DNA from: Pseudomonas fluorescens
Lineage (GTDB): Bacteria; Pseudomonadota; Gammaproteobacteria; Pseudomonadales; Pseudomonadaceae
Assembly: GCF_902498185.1 (NCBI RefSeq)
Contig: NZ_CABVIX010000002.1
Span: forward strand, 1 to 64,000
Direction of reading: 5' to 3'
Length of the DNA stretch: 64,000 nt
The notes under the pieces are model-generated. The model ran no database searches, was not told the DNA's origin, and worked only from the letters and a program-made list of their open reading frames with translations. The number at the start of each line of letters is the position of its first letter. Position 1 is the stretch's first letter. The translations under genes were made by a program, and so were the position numbers. Shown here in pieces: positions 25,380-34,660 of this stretch.

Positions 25380-26726
25380 ATGGAATCAGCCCAGGACAAC
25401 AAAGGCCGTATTCTGTTGGTGGATGACGAGTCCGCCATTCTGCGGACCTTTCGTTATTGCCTGGAGGATGAGGGCTACAGCGTGGCGACCGCCAACAGCG
25501 CGGCACAAGCCGAAACGCTGCTGCAGCGCCAAGTCTTCGACCTGTGTTTCCTTGACCTTCGCCTGGGTGAAGACAATGGTCTGGACGTACTGGCGCAGAT
25601 GCGTATCCAGGCACCCTGGATGCGTGTGGTCATCGTGACCGCTCACTCGGCGATCGACACTGCCGTGGACGCCATCCAGGCTGGCGCCGCCGACTATCTG
25701 GTCAAGCCTTGCAGCCCCGATCAACTACGCCTGGCCACGGCCAAGCAGCTGGAGGTGCGTCAACTGTCGGCGCGGCTTGAAGCCCTCGAAGGCGAAGTGC
25801 GCAAACCCAAGGACGGCCTGGACTCCCACAGTCCAGCGATGATGGCGGTGCTTGAAACCGCGCGGCAGGTGGCCACCACCGACGCCAACATCCTGATTCT
25901 CGGCGAGTCGGGTACCGGCAAAGGCGAGCTGGCCCGCGCAATCCATGGCTGGAGCAAGCGCGCACGCAAGTCGTGCGTGACCATCAATTGCCCGTCGCTG
26001 ACCGCGGAACTGATGGAAAGCGAGCTGTTCGGTCATAGCCGCGGTGCATTCACCGGCGCCAGCGAAAGCACGCTGGGACGGGTCAACCAGGCCGATGGCG
26101 GTACTTTGTTCCTGGATGAAATCGGCGACTTCCCGCTGACCCTGCAGCCCAAGCTGCTGCGTTTTATCCAGGACAAGGAATACGAACGGGTTGGCGATCC
26201 TGTCACGCGCCGGGCCGATGTACGCATTCTCGCGGCTACCAACCTCAACTTGGAGGACATGGTCCGCGAAGGGCGTTTCCGTGAGGACTTGCTGTATCGC
26301 CTGAACGTCATCACCTTGCACCTGCCGCCGCTGCGCGAGCGCAGCGAAGACATCCTCACCCTTGCCGAACGCTTCCTGGCGCGCTTTGTGAAGGAGTATT
26401 CGCGACCAGCCCGGGGCTTCAGCGAAGAGGCGCGCGCAGCGCTGCTCAACTATCGCTGGCCGGGCAACATACGAGAACTGCGCAACGTGATCGAGCGGGC
26501 CAGCATCATCTGTGCGCAGGAGCGGGTAGAAATCTCGCACCTGGGCATGGGCGAACAACCTGCTGGCAACGCACCTCGCGTGGGCGCGGCGCTGAGCCTG
26601 GACGAGCTTGAACGGGCGCACATCGGTGCGGTGCTGGCTACCAGCGACACGCTTGACCAGGCTGCACGGACGTTGGGTATCGATGCCTCCACGCTTTATC
26701 GCAAACGCAAGCAGTACAACCTGTGA
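25380..26726 (+). CDS. algB: NtrC-family response regulator AlgB
   Basis: A 448-residue response regulator. Receiver domain 8-125 with phosphoacceptor D59 and K109; AAA+ domain about 150-385 with Walker A GESGTGKG (175-182) and the sigma-54-contacting GAFTGA (222-227); C-terminal Fis-type helix-turn-helix (DQAARTLGIDASTLYRKRKQY). Length matches P. aeruginosa AlgB (about 449). It overlaps the sensor kinase gene kinB downstream. In P. aeruginosa KinB/AlgB controls alginate, virulence and biofilm traits. The two sigma-54 promoters upstream on the opposite strand are plausible targets. Confidence 0.9.
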   Translation: MESAQDNKGRILLVDDESAILRTFRYCLEDEGYSVATANSAAQAETLLQRQVFDLCFLDLRLGEDNGLDVLAQMRIQAPWMRVVIVTAHSAIDTAVDAIQAGAADYLVKPCSPDQLRLATAKQLEVRQLSARLEALEGEVRKPKDGLDSHSPAMMAVLETARQVATTDANILILGESGTGKGELARAIHGWSKRARKSCVTINCPSLTAELMESELFGHSRGAFTGASESTLGRVNQADGGTLFLDEIGDFPLTLQPKLLRFIQDKEYERVGDPVTRRADVRILAATNLNLEDMVREGRFREDLLYRLNVITLHLPPLRERSEDILTLAERFLARFVKEYSRPARGFSEEARAALLNYRWPGNIRELRNVIERASIICAQERVEISHLGMGEQPAGNAPRVGAALSLDELERAHIGAVLATSDTLDQAARTLGIDASTLYRKRKQYNL

Positions 26727-26734
26727 AGTGGGCG

Positions 26735-28501
26735 ATGAAGCTGCGCACGCGGCTTTTCCTGAGCATCTCGGCGCTGATTACCGTGGCCTTGCTGGGACTG
26801 CTGATCGGACTGGTCAGCGTGCTGCAGATGGCAAGCTCGCAACAGACCCTGGTGCGTGACGCCACGCATGTGCTGGAGCTCGGCCTGAAGCTGCGGCAGA
26901 ACCTTGGCGAGCAGCTGATTCTTATCCTCGATGACACACCCGATCCGAAGAGTCTCGACGCCTTGCAGGGTGGCTTCCAGCAGTTGCTGGATCAGGGGCT
27001 TGAGCAAGGCGGCGAGCGGACCGGCCTGAGCAAGACCAGCAGCAACTACCAGACCTTCTTGCAGGCTTACCGCAACACCCCGGTCCCCGCTGACAGCATG
27101 GGCGTCAACCAGCCCTTGGGTGCTGCCTTCAACCAGGTACGCACCGACCTGATCGAATCGCACAAGCAGGTTCTGGAGCATATCAGCCGGAGTGAGGAGC
27201 AAGCCCGTGACCGGGCCCTGCTGATTGGTGGGATGCTTGGCCTGATGGGCCTGGCCGTGCTGATCCTGGGCTTTATCACTGCCCATAGCATTGCTCGCCG
27301 CTTTGGCCAGCCCATAGAGGCACTCGCTCAGGCCGCTGACCAGGTCGGCCAGGGCAATTTCGAGGTGACTCTGCCGGTGACCCAGGCCACCGAACTCAAC
27401 CAGCTGACCCGGCGCTTCGGCTTGATGGCCCAGGCGCTGCGCAAGCACCAGGCCACCAACATCGACGAACTCCTGGCCGGCCAGCAGCGCCTGCAGGCGG
27501 TGCTCGACAGCATTGACGACGGCTTGCTGATCATCGATCGCCAGGGCCGCCTGGAACACCTCAATCCGGTTGCCCAACGCCAGTTGGGCTGGGATGACAG
27601 CCGCCTGGGCAGCGGCCTGGGCGATGCCTTGCAGCGGCCCGAACTGGACGAGCAACTGCGCCAGGTGCTGCGCGGCGGCACCCTCGACCGGCTGCCTGAC
27701 GACCTCTGCCTGGAGGTCGAAGACGAGTCCCGCCTGCTGACCTACAGCCTGACTCCGGTGAGTCATCCCCAAGGCCCGATCCTTGGCGCTGTGATGGTGC
27801 TGCATGATGTCACCGAACAGCGTGCCTTCGAACGGGTGCGCAGCGAGTTCGTCCTGCGCGCCTCTCATGAGCTGCGCACGCCGGTGACAGGCATGCACAT
27901 GGCTTTCGGCCTGCTCAGCGAACGCGTGAAATTTGGCGTCGACTCCCGCGAGCACGACCTGTTCGAAACCATCGGCGAGGAGATGCAGCGGCTCACCCAG
28001 CTGATCAACGACCTGCTGAATTTCTCGCGCTACCAGAGCGGGTTGCAGAAGCTTGATCTGTCGCCCTGCGTTATCGATGAGCTGCTTGACCGGGCCCGGT
28101 CGAGATTCGCTGACCAGGCCGCAGGCAAGCAGATTGAACTGATCAACGAACTCGAAGAGCCGTTGCCGCGTATCCAGGCAGACATGGCGCAGCTCGATCG
28201 CGTGCTGGACAACCTGCTGCATAACGCTATCCGTCATACAGCCAACGGTGGTCGCATTCGCCTGCACGCCCGGCGTCATGCCGAACGGGTCATCATCAGC
28301 GTCGAGGACAACGGCGAAGGCATCGCCTATGGCCAGCAGGGACGTATTTTCGAGCCTTTCGTGCAGGTTGGGCGCAAGAAGGGCGGGGCTGGATTGGGTT
28401 TGGCGCTGTGCAAGGAGATCGTGCAGTTGCATGGCGGGCGCATGGGCGTGTTCTCCCGGCCCGGCCAAGGTACCCAGTTCTACATGGCGCTACCGGCCTG
28501 A
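26735..28501 (+). CDS. kinB: Sensor histidine kinase KinB
   Basis: A 588-residue membrane kinase. It has TM helices near residues 8-30 and 168-190 with a periplasmic region between them, a HAMP segment, a PAS-like domain (about 255-360), a HisKA box ASHELRTPVTG with the phosphorylated His, and HATPase motifs DNLLHNAIRHT, VEDNGEGIAYG and GAGLGLAL. All catalytic boxes are intact. The ATG at 26735 is used; a GTG at 26723 overlapping the algB stop would add four residues. Partner of AlgB. Confidence 0.9.
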   Translation: MKLRTRLFLSISALITVALLGLLIGLVSVLQMASSQQTLVRDATHVLELGLKLRQNLGEQLILILDDTPDPKSLDALQGGFQQLLDQGLEQGGERTGLSKTSSNYQTFLQAYRNTPVPADSMGVNQPLGAAFNQVRTDLIESHKQVLEHISRSEEQARDRALLIGGMLGLMGLAVLILGFITAHSIARRFGQPIEALAQAADQVGQGNFEVTLPVTQATELNQLTRRFGLMAQALRKHQATNIDELLAGQQRLQAVLDSIDDGLLIIDRQGRLEHLNPVAQRQLGWDDSRLGSGLGDALQRPELDEQLRQVLRGGTLDRLPDDLCLEVEDESRLLTYSLTPVSHPQGPILGAVMVLHDVTEQRAFERVRSEFVLRASHELRTPVTGMHMAFGLLSERVKFGVDSREHDLFETIGEEMQRLTQLINDLLNFSRYQSGLQKLDLSPCVIDELLDRARSRFADQAAGKQIELINELEEPLPRIQADMAQLDRVLDNLLHNAIRHTANGGRIRLHARRHAERVIISVEDNGEGIAYGQQGRIFEPFVQVGRKKGGAGLGLALCKEIVQLHGGRMGVFSRPGQGTQFYMALPA

Positions 28502-28514
28502 GAGAGCTCAGGCC
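28495..28514. terminator. Hairpin spanning the stop codons of kinB and the EAL gene
   Basis: GGCCTGAG-AGAG-CTCAGGCC is a perfect eight-base stem. The stop codon of kinB lies in one arm and that of the convergent EAL gene in the other. No T run follows on either strand, so it may be a transcript 3'-end stabiliser or a weak bidirectional terminator rather than a classic one. Confidence 0.45.
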
Positions 28515-30121
28515 TCGTCGCCAAAGCGCCTGGCGCCCATGCGCCGGCCACGGGTAATCAGCTCGCAGAACTGCCGCGCACTGAGCGGATGGGCGAACAG
28601 CCAGCCCTGGCCGTAATTGACGCCCTCGCTGTTAAGCAGTTCGGCCTGATCCTCGTATTCGATGCCCTCGGCGATTACCCGTAGTTGCAGGGCATGTGCC
28701 ATACGGATGATATGCGGCGCCACGCCACTGCTGGCAGCGTCGTGGCCGAGCGCATCGATGAACGCCTTGTCGATCTTGAGGCAGTCCACCGGCAAGGTCT
28801 GCAGATACGCAAGGCTGCAGTAGCCGGTGCCAAAGTCATCGATCAGCACTTGATGCCCCACCGAGCGCAACGCTTGCAGATTATCGCGCGCCACCACCAC
28901 ATCGATCAGCCCGCGCTCAGTCACCTCGAAGGCGATCTGGTTGGCGCAGACGTGATGGATGGCCAGCAGCCGCGCGGCCACCATGCCGATACGTGGCACC
29001 ATCACATCACAGGCCGCGAGGTTGACCGAGATATAGAGGTGGCGATTGCTGCGCAGCAACTGGCCGAGCTGTTCGAGTACCCGCTGCAGCACGAAGTCGG
29101 TGATCTCGCGGATCTGCCCGGTGTTCTCCGCCAGTGGGATGAACAACTCCGGGCTGGTCAGGGTGCCGTCATGCCGACGCCAGCGGACCAACGCTTCGGC
29201 GCCGACACAGCGTCGGCTCTCGAGCTCGAAGATCGGCTGGTAGAGGACCTGCAGCTCGCCACGGCGCAACGCGCCCTGAAGCTCGGCGCTCATCGAGTGG
29301 CGCTGACGGATCAGTTGCAGCACCAGCCAGCCAATGCAGCTGGCCAGGATCAGGCTGCCGGGAAACATCAGCCAGAGCATGCCGTGCATCTTCAAGGGCA
29401 TGCTCGCCCGCGGGACGATCAGCGCCAGCTGATAATCCGGCGAGTTGGTCGGCATGCGGTAGACCAGGCGGTCGGGGGTTTGCAGCAACGACTTGTCCGA
29501 CCGCCATTCGGCCTGCGGCGGCAAGGGTTGGGCCGGACCGAGTACCGGGATTGCCCGGCCACCCCGGTCGAGTACGACGAGCAGACTGCCGCCGGGCGGC
29601 AAGTCCACGACATCGGCCAGGTGCCCGCGCGAGGTCGAGACCATGAACCGGCCCCGGCCGAGCATCAGGGCGGCCAGGTTGTCATCGGGTTCGATCGTGG
29701 TGTTCAGCCAGTAACTGTAGGTGGGCCCCTGGATGTCAGGGGTGCGCATGGGGCGTATCAGGTGCTCGCCCACCCGGTTGGAGCAGGCGACATTGCCATC
29801 CACATACGCGGCCTCGTAAATGAAGCGTGAGCTCAGGCCAATCTGCTGCAGGGCCGACAGCATGTATGCGTCGCAACCTCGCAACGGTTGCCCCTGAAGC
29901 TGGTCGACACCTTCGCGCAGCTGACCGAAGACCTGCTCGAGACGCGCCAGAAAACGCTCGCCCCGCGCGTTCATCCGCTCACTTTCGCTTTCACGCGCCT
30001 GGTGCAGAACCACCCCGACGCTCGCGAAAAGCAGCAACCCCGCACTGGCCAAGGCCGCAAGAAAGGCCAGCAGCCAGGGTCTGTAGAACACATGGCGCAG
30101 AGTGGCGAGGGTGGGTGACAT
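28508..30121 (-). CDS. CSS-motif membrane EAL phosphodiesterase
   Basis: A 537-residue protein. It has a TM helix near residue 15-38, a periplasmic CSS-motif sensor domain (with RGCDAYML and VACSNRVG cysteines), a second TM near 245-265 and a cytosolic EAL domain. The EAL residues for c-di-GMP hydrolysis all appear intact: EAL in GAEALVRW, N in ISVNLAA, E in FEVTERG, DD in IDDFGTGY, K in LKIDKAF and E in IAEGIE. It should degrade c-di-GMP in response to periplasmic redox state, as in other CSS-EAL proteins. The ATG at 30121 gives the expected N-terminal TM. Confidence 0.88.
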   Translation of the reverse strand: MSPTLATLRHVFYRPWLLAFLAALASAGLLLFASVGVVLHQARESESERMNARGERFLARLEQVFGQLREGVDQLQGQPLRGCDAYMLSALQQIGLSSRFIYEAAYVDGNVACSNRVGEHLIRPMRTPDIQGPTYSYWLNTTIEPDDNLAALMLGRGRFMVSTSRGHLADVVDLPPGGSLLVVLDRGGRAIPVLGPAQPLPPQAEWRSDKSLLQTPDRLVYRMPTNSPDYQLALIVPRASMPLKMHGMLWLMFPGSLILASCIGWLVLQLIRQRHSMSAELQGALRRGELQVLYQPIFELESRRCVGAEALVRWRRHDGTLTSPELFIPLAENTGQIREITDFVLQRVLEQLGQLLRSNRHLYISVNLAACDVMVPRIGMVAARLLAIHHVCANQIAFEVTERGLIDVVVARDNLQALRSVGHQVLIDDFGTGYCSLAYLQTLPVDCLKIDKAFIDALGHDAASSGVAPHIIRMAHALQLRVIAEGIEYEDQAELLNSEGVNYGQGWLFAHPLSARQFCELITRGRRMGARRFGDEA

Positions 30122-30194
30122 CTGCAGGCATCCAGTTGAGTACCATGAGGTATAGCAACTGGTGCGCAAAATAGCGTCGCCGTTGGGCGGCGCC

Positions 30195-30971
30195 TCAGCG
30201 CTTGCGGTTGAGTACCTGGAGCATCGCTGCGGTCTGTGCGTCTGGCGTACCGTCGAAGCGCTGCGGGCGGAAGCGCATCTGGAAGGCCGCAAGGATATGC
30301 CGGGTACTGACGTCAAGCTCGCCGGTCTGCTCGATGGCGTAGCCGAAGCGCAGCAACTGCTGCTGGTACCACAGGATGCTGGGGAGAGTGACATTGAAAC
30401 GCGCCTGCTGCTGCGCGACCGCGCGGGCATCCGGCCAGACACCCAGGCCGGCATCGGCTAGTCGTTTCCAGGGGAACATGGGACCCGGGTCGAGCTTGCG
30501 CGCTGGCGCGATGTCGCTATGGCCGATGATATAGCGGGGGTTGATGCCGTTGCGCTGGACGATGTCCCTGAGCAAGGCAATCAACGACTGTACCTGGGCT
30601 TCGCTATACGGGTGCCACAAACGGCCGGTAGGCGTATCGGTGAAGCCTGGGTTGACGATCTCGATGCCGATGGAGCTGGAGTTGAGCCAGGTGCGGCCGT
30701 CCCACTGACTGTCGCCGGCATGCCAGGCGCGCCGGCTTTCGTCCACTAGCTGGTAGATCTTGGCCGGGCCGTCGCCGATCAGGTAATGGCTGCTGACCTC
30801 GCCATGGGTGAGCAGCGCCAGCGAGCGCTCCAGCGATGCGTTGGTGTAGTGCAGCACCACGAACTGGATGCGGTTGTCCTGGTTGGCCGAGGGATGGCTG
30901 CGGTCGATGCGCAGGCCGCTCGAACAGCCAGCAAGGGTAAGCAAAAGCAAAGCGGCGAGAAGTCTTTTCAT
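30195..30971 (-). CDS. ampDh2: N-acetylmuramoyl-L-alanine amidase lipoprotein (AmpDh2-like)
   Basis: A 258-residue protein with a lipoprotein signal (MKRLLAALLLLTLAGCSSG, lipobox LAGC with Cys at 19). An Amidase_2 domain follows with zinc ligands in VVLHYTN, WHAGDSQWDGR and GHSDIAPARKLDPG. The C-terminal 60-70 residues form a peptidoglycan-binding-like helical region. It hydrolyses the bond between muramic acid and the stem peptide at the outer-membrane face of the periplasm. Location beside algB/kinB matches ampDh2 of P. aeruginosa. The second ATG (30971) is preferred for the signal peptide. Confidence 0.85.
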   Translation of the reverse strand: MKRLLAALLLLTLAGCSSGLRIDRSHPSANQDNRIQFVVLHYTNASLERSLALLTHGEVSSHYLIGDGPAKIYQLVDESRRAWHAGDSQWDGRTWLNSSSIGIEIVNPGFTDTPTGRLWHPYSEAQVQSLIALLRDIVQRNGINPRYIIGHSDIAPARKLDPGPMFPWKRLADAGLGVWPDARAVAQQQARFNVTLPSILWYQQQLLRFGYAIEQTGELDVSTRHILAAFQMRFRPQRFDGTPDAQTAAMLQVLNRKR

Positions 30972-31073
30972 TGAGAAGAACACATCATGGTCAGCGCGAA
31001 ATCGCTACAGTATAACGTGCAGAGTGGCTAACGCGCAGCGCCAAGCCTGTTCCCCTGGCATGGCCATTCGTCT

Positions 31074-32966
31074 CTATTTATGTTCGACGCGGTTTCGACC
31101 GCGGTCCTTGGCGATGTACAACGCTTCGTCCGCACGCTTGAGCACGCTGTCGGCACGATCGCCCAGGCGAAATGCGCTGATGCCGATCGACAGCGTAACC
31201 ACCACACGCTCGCCCTTGAAGTGGAAGGGGCACGCCTCGATCGCGGTGCGCAGGGTTTCGACCAACTGGGTACCCGTCGCCAGAGGCGTCTGCGGCAGGA
31301 GCAGCACAAACTCCTCGCCGCCGAAGCGGGCGATGAAGTCACGGCCACGCAGGTGTTTGCGCAGCACGTTGGCGACGATCTTCAGCACTTTGTCACCGGC
31401 CAGGTGCCCATAACCGTCGTTGATCCGCTTGAAGTGATCCAGGTCAAGAATCGCCATCAGCAGATGACCGCCGTCAGCCTGCCAGGCCCGCATCTGCTGC
31501 TCGACCTGTTCGGTCCAGCCGGCACGGTTGGGCAGCCCGGTCAATGGATCGACCAGTGCCTTCTGCCGTTGTTCTTCTAGATGCTCGCGGTAGCCCATCG
31601 CCTCCTGCTCCATGTCCGCGACCCGTTCGGCCAGACCGTGCAGGCGTTCGGCCAGCTCCTGCTCGCGCTGGTCGCGCTTGAGTCGGTGGTCATCCATGGT
31701 ATCCAGCAGGCCTTCCAGGCGGTTGTCCAGCACCTGCCGCAATCCGGCGAGATCGGCGGCGCCCTGCACACTGGTTTGCAGGCCATCGACCTGCTCACGC
31801 AACTCGCTGTCGAGGTCACGCCCGGCGCAGGTGTTGTCGGCATGTCCGGCGCTGGCTTCCTGCAGGTGACTCTGGAATGACTCCAGGCGCTCGTTGAGCT
31901 GCTGCAGATAGGCCTCGAACTCGTGCTGGCCGCTGTCGTTGATGGCGAGCATCAGTACTGCCAGATCGTCGAGCACCGGAATCAGTTCGTACCAGTTCAG
32001 CCCGTGTACCACGCGTTCGCGCATGGCCTGGGCCTGGGCCTGGTGGCGCTCAGGCAAATCAAGCTTGTCGAGCAGGCCGACCAGGGTTTGTTCGATGTGA
32101 GTGGCTACCGAGCTATAGGACGGCTCGCGGGCATCGGGGAGGGCATAGAGGGCGTCCTCGTCGGAATCAGGCTCGATGTACGGCAAGGGCTCTGTGGATA
32201 CGAGCAGTTCAGCGGGGACGTCGAGCGGCTCATGCGCGGACGGGTCAGTAGCCGCCTCTTGTACGTTCGAGCCCGTGTCTTGCTGGGGCTCTGCCGTTGG
32301 CCGAAGCCCATCGGCATCGAGCGGCTGCTCCCGCTCAGGCAGCGACATTTCGGAATCAGGGTCGGCGACTACCGAAGTCGGCGCGGATGGGACTGTTTCA
32401 AGCAGCGCAGCCGCAGGCTCGTGAGCAGCCGGCGCCTCGCCTTCGCGGCCACCAAACAGCCGCTGTAGCAGACTGGGGCGGGCGGCTTCTTCCGTGCGGT
32501 CCAGGGCCGACAAGGCGCGGCCTTGCAAACCACTGAGCTCGCTCAGCAACAGCGGCATTTCGCGGGGCTGGGTGATGCGCCCCTCGAGCTGCTTGGCGAA
32601 TTTCTTCAGAGGTCGGCTGATCTCGCCAGGCAGTGGCAGCGACTGTAGTTGCGCAACCAGCGTCGTCAACGCCGTTGTTACCTGGCCGATACGCGTCTCA
32701 CGACGCTGCTCGGAGGCGAGCACAGCCCTTTCCAACCGCGGAATCAGCCCGGCCAGGGAAGCATCCATGTTGTCGCTGCGGATGACGTCGCGCATTTCCT
32801 TCATGCACTCGTCCACTGCCCGGTCAGTGCCTTCGGCCGCCAGGGTGCTGCGCACCAGGCCACGGCGCAGCAAGTCGAGACGGGCCGCCCAGCGGCGCTC
32901 CTGCTTTTCCTGTTGTTCGAGGCTCTTTAGGTATTTTTCTTTCCAGCGCTCGGCTTCTTCGGTCAT
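31074..32966 (-). CDS. dgcH: Diguanylate cyclase with long helical N-terminus (DgcH-like)
   Basis: A 630-residue soluble protein. About 450 residues of charged, mostly helical sequence, interrupted by an acidic low-complexity stretch near 190-270, precede a C-terminal GGDEF domain. The active site reads GGEEF (in RFGGEEFVLLLP, about residue 550), so cyclase activity is expected. No TM helix or known sensor domain is seen. It resembles the dgcH gene found at this chromosomal position in P. aeruginosa. The ATG at 32966 is used; an in-frame TTG lies five codons upstream. Confidence 0.82.
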   Translation of the reverse strand: MTEEAERWKEKYLKSLEQQEKQERRWAARLDLLRRGLVRSTLAAEGTDRAVDECMKEMRDVIRSDNMDASLAGLIPRLERAVLASEQRRETRIGQVTTALTTLVAQLQSLPLPGEISRPLKKFAKQLEGRITQPREMPLLLSELSGLQGRALSALDRTEEAARPSLLQRLFGGREGEAPAAHEPAAALLETVPSAPTSVVADPDSEMSLPEREQPLDADGLRPTAEPQQDTGSNVQEAATDPSAHEPLDVPAELLVSTEPLPYIEPDSDEDALYALPDAREPSYSSVATHIEQTLVGLLDKLDLPERHQAQAQAMRERVVHGLNWYELIPVLDDLAVLMLAINDSGQHEFEAYLQQLNERLESFQSHLQEASAGHADNTCAGRDLDSELREQVDGLQTSVQGAADLAGLRQVLDNRLEGLLDTMDDHRLKRDQREQELAERLHGLAERVADMEQEAMGYREHLEEQRQKALVDPLTGLPNRAGWTEQVEQQMRAWQADGGHLLMAILDLDHFKRINDGYGHLAGDKVLKIVANVLRKHLRGRDFIARFGGEEFVLLLPQTPLATGTQLVETLRTAIEACPFHFKGERVVVTLSIGISAFRLGDRADSVLKRADEALYIAKDRGRNRVEHK

Positions 32967-32994
32967 GCCTTGAGTCCGCAAGGGGTAATGGCAA

Positions 32995-33849
32995 TTAGCT
33001 CAAAACCGGCAGCGTATCCACAGTCAGGGCATCAGGCAAACGAATCTCGACGGCGACCGGAAGATGGTCGGAAATCGGATGGGCCAGCACCTCGAAACGC
33101 TCGAGAGTGAGGGTTGGGCTTAGCAAAATATGATCCAGGCAGCGCTGGGGACGCCAACTGGGGAAGGTCGCCTCGGCCTGGGGAGCGATCAGGCCCAGGT
33201 CGCGCAACGGGGAGTGCAGCAGCAGGTCGTTGGCATGGGTGTTCATGTCGCCCATCAGCACCTGATGGCGATACCCGCCGATCAGCTCGCGAATATACGC
33301 CAGCTGCCGAGCGCGGGTCTTGGAGCCCAGAGCCAGATGCATCATTACCACGATCAGAGCGTCCTTGCCTTCGCCAAACCGCACCAGAATCGCCCCGCGA
33401 CCGGCCGGGCCGGGCAGGGGATGGTCCTCGAGCAGCTGCGGCTTGAGACGGCTGAGCACGCCATTGCTGTGCTGGGCAAATCGCCCAAGGTTGCGGTTGA
33501 GCTGCTGGTACCAGTAAGGGAAGGATCCCAGCTGGGCCAGGTGCTCGACCTGGTTGACGTAGCCCGAGCGCATGCTGCCGCCATCGGCTTCTTGCAGGGC
33601 TACCAGGTCGAAGTCGCTCAGCAGCTCGCCAATTTTCTGCAGGTTGCCGGCACGGCCCATGTGCGGCAACAGGTGCTGCCAGCTGCGGGTCAGGTAATGC
33701 CGGTAACGCTCGGTGCTGATGCCAACCTGGATATTGAAGCTGAGCAGCCGCAAGCGGCCATTCTCAGGCAGGCCAGAGGCTGTGAGATGGTCTTCGTTGA
33801 CCTTCGGCTCATGAAGGCCAACGATGCGCGGAGCTCTCCAGCGTCGCAT
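32995..33849 (-). CDS. Endonuclease/exonuclease/phosphatase-family protein
   Basis: A 284-residue EEP-fold protein with metal and catalytic positions visible: N in LLSFNIQVG, E in VALQEADGG, D/N in LMGDMNTHAND and the terminal SDHLPVAVEI His. Substrate unknown; relatives cleave DNA, RNA or phospholipid headgroups. No signal peptide, so probably cytosolic. It follows dsbA by 12 bases on the same strand and is probably co-transcribed with it. Confidence 0.82.
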   Translation of the reverse strand: MRRWRAPRIVGLHEPKVNEDHLTASGLPENGRLRLLSFNIQVGISTERYRHYLTRSWQHLLPHMGRAGNLQKIGELLSDFDLVALQEADGGSMRSGYVNQVEHLAQLGSFPYWYQQLNRNLGRFAQHSNGVLSRLKPQLLEDHPLPGPAGRGAILVRFGEGKDALIVVMMHLALGSKTRARQLAYIRELIGGYRHQVLMGDMNTHANDLLLHSPLRDLGLIAPQAEATFPSWRPQRCLDHILLSPTLTLERFEVLAHPISDHLPVAVEIRLPDALTVDTLPVLS

Positions 33850-33861
33850 GGTCGACGCCGC

Positions 33862-34497
33862 TTACTTAGCGGCGCGCTCCTTGGCGATCAGCTGATCGGC
33901 AACCTCAAGGACGCCGTCAGGCCCGCCCGCGGTGCCCAGGTCGAAGCGGTACTTGCCGTTGACGACCATGCTTGGCACGCCGGTGATCTCGTACTTCTTC
34001 GCAAGCTCCTTGGCCTTCTGTACCTGGCCCTTGATGGCGAAGGAGTTGAAGGTCGCCAGGAACTTGTCCTTGTCGACGCCTTGGGTGGCGAGGAACTCGG
34101 CCATGTCGTCAGGCTTGGTCAGTTGCTTGCGCTGGTTCTGGATGGCATCGAATACAGCCGCATGCACGCTGTGCTCCACGCCCATGGCTTCAAGGGTGAG
34201 GAACATCTGGCCGTGGGCGTCCCAAGGGCCGCCGAACATGGCAGGAATGCGCTTGAAATTGACGTCGGCAGGCAGCTTCTCGGCCCACGGATTGATCGTC
34301 GGTTCGAAATGATAGCAGTGGGGGCAACCGTACCAGAACAGCTCCACCACCTCGATCTTGCCCGGCTGTGAGACCGCGACCGGGGTGCTCAGCTCGATAT
34401 ATTGTTCGCCAGCCTTGGCAGGCTCGGCGGCCTGGACGGTGGCCATACCGAACGCGCTGGCGGCGACCAGCGCAGCGCTGAGAATCAGTTTACGCAT
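33862..34497 (-). CDS. dsbA: Periplasmic thiol:disulfide oxidoreductase DsbA
   Basis: A 211-residue thioredoxin-fold protein with a signal peptide (residues 1-23, VQA cleavage) and the active-site C58-P-H-C61 within FWYGCPHCYHFEP. The cis-Pro loop appears as TGVPSMVVNGKY. It oxidises cysteines of exported proteins. It is next to cytochrome c4, whose assembly depends on periplasmic thiol chemistry, in the gene order known from other Pseudomonas. Confidence 0.93.
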   Translation of the reverse strand: MRKLILSAALVAASAFGMATVQAAEPAKAGEQYIELSTPVAVSQPGKIEVVELFWYGCPHCYHFEPTINPWAEKLPADVNFKRIPAMFGGPWDAHGQMFLTLEAMGVEHSVHAAVFDAIQNQRKQLTKPDDMAEFLATQGVDKDKFLATFNSFAIKGQVQKAKELAKKYEITGVPSMVVNGKYRFDLGTAGGPDGVLEVADQLIAKERAAK

Positions 34498-34594
34498 GCT
34501 TTACTCCTGAGCATTCAAAGGTCGCCTCTGCACGACCTGTATTCAGACAGGTCATGAAGGGCTCGAGTTCTTTAGTGTAACGGCAGTGGACATG

Positions 34595-34621
34595 AAAAAG
34601 GGCGGCTCGCGCCACCCTTTT
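34595..34621 (-). terminator. Terminator of the cytochrome c4 operon
   Basis: On the minus strand AAAAGGGTGGC-GCGA-GCCGCCCTTTTT: an 11-bp stem with one mismatch, closed by GCGA and followed by a T run. It lies about 40 bases after the cytochrome c4 stop and before dsbA. Confidence 0.85.
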
Positions 34622-34660
34622 CATCATCGCCCCGGCAGTATTAACGCAGGGTTAACCCCG

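Noticed and set aside
26696..28468. 590-codon open frame on the minus strand
   Set aside because: Antisense to kinB, which has intact kinase motifs.
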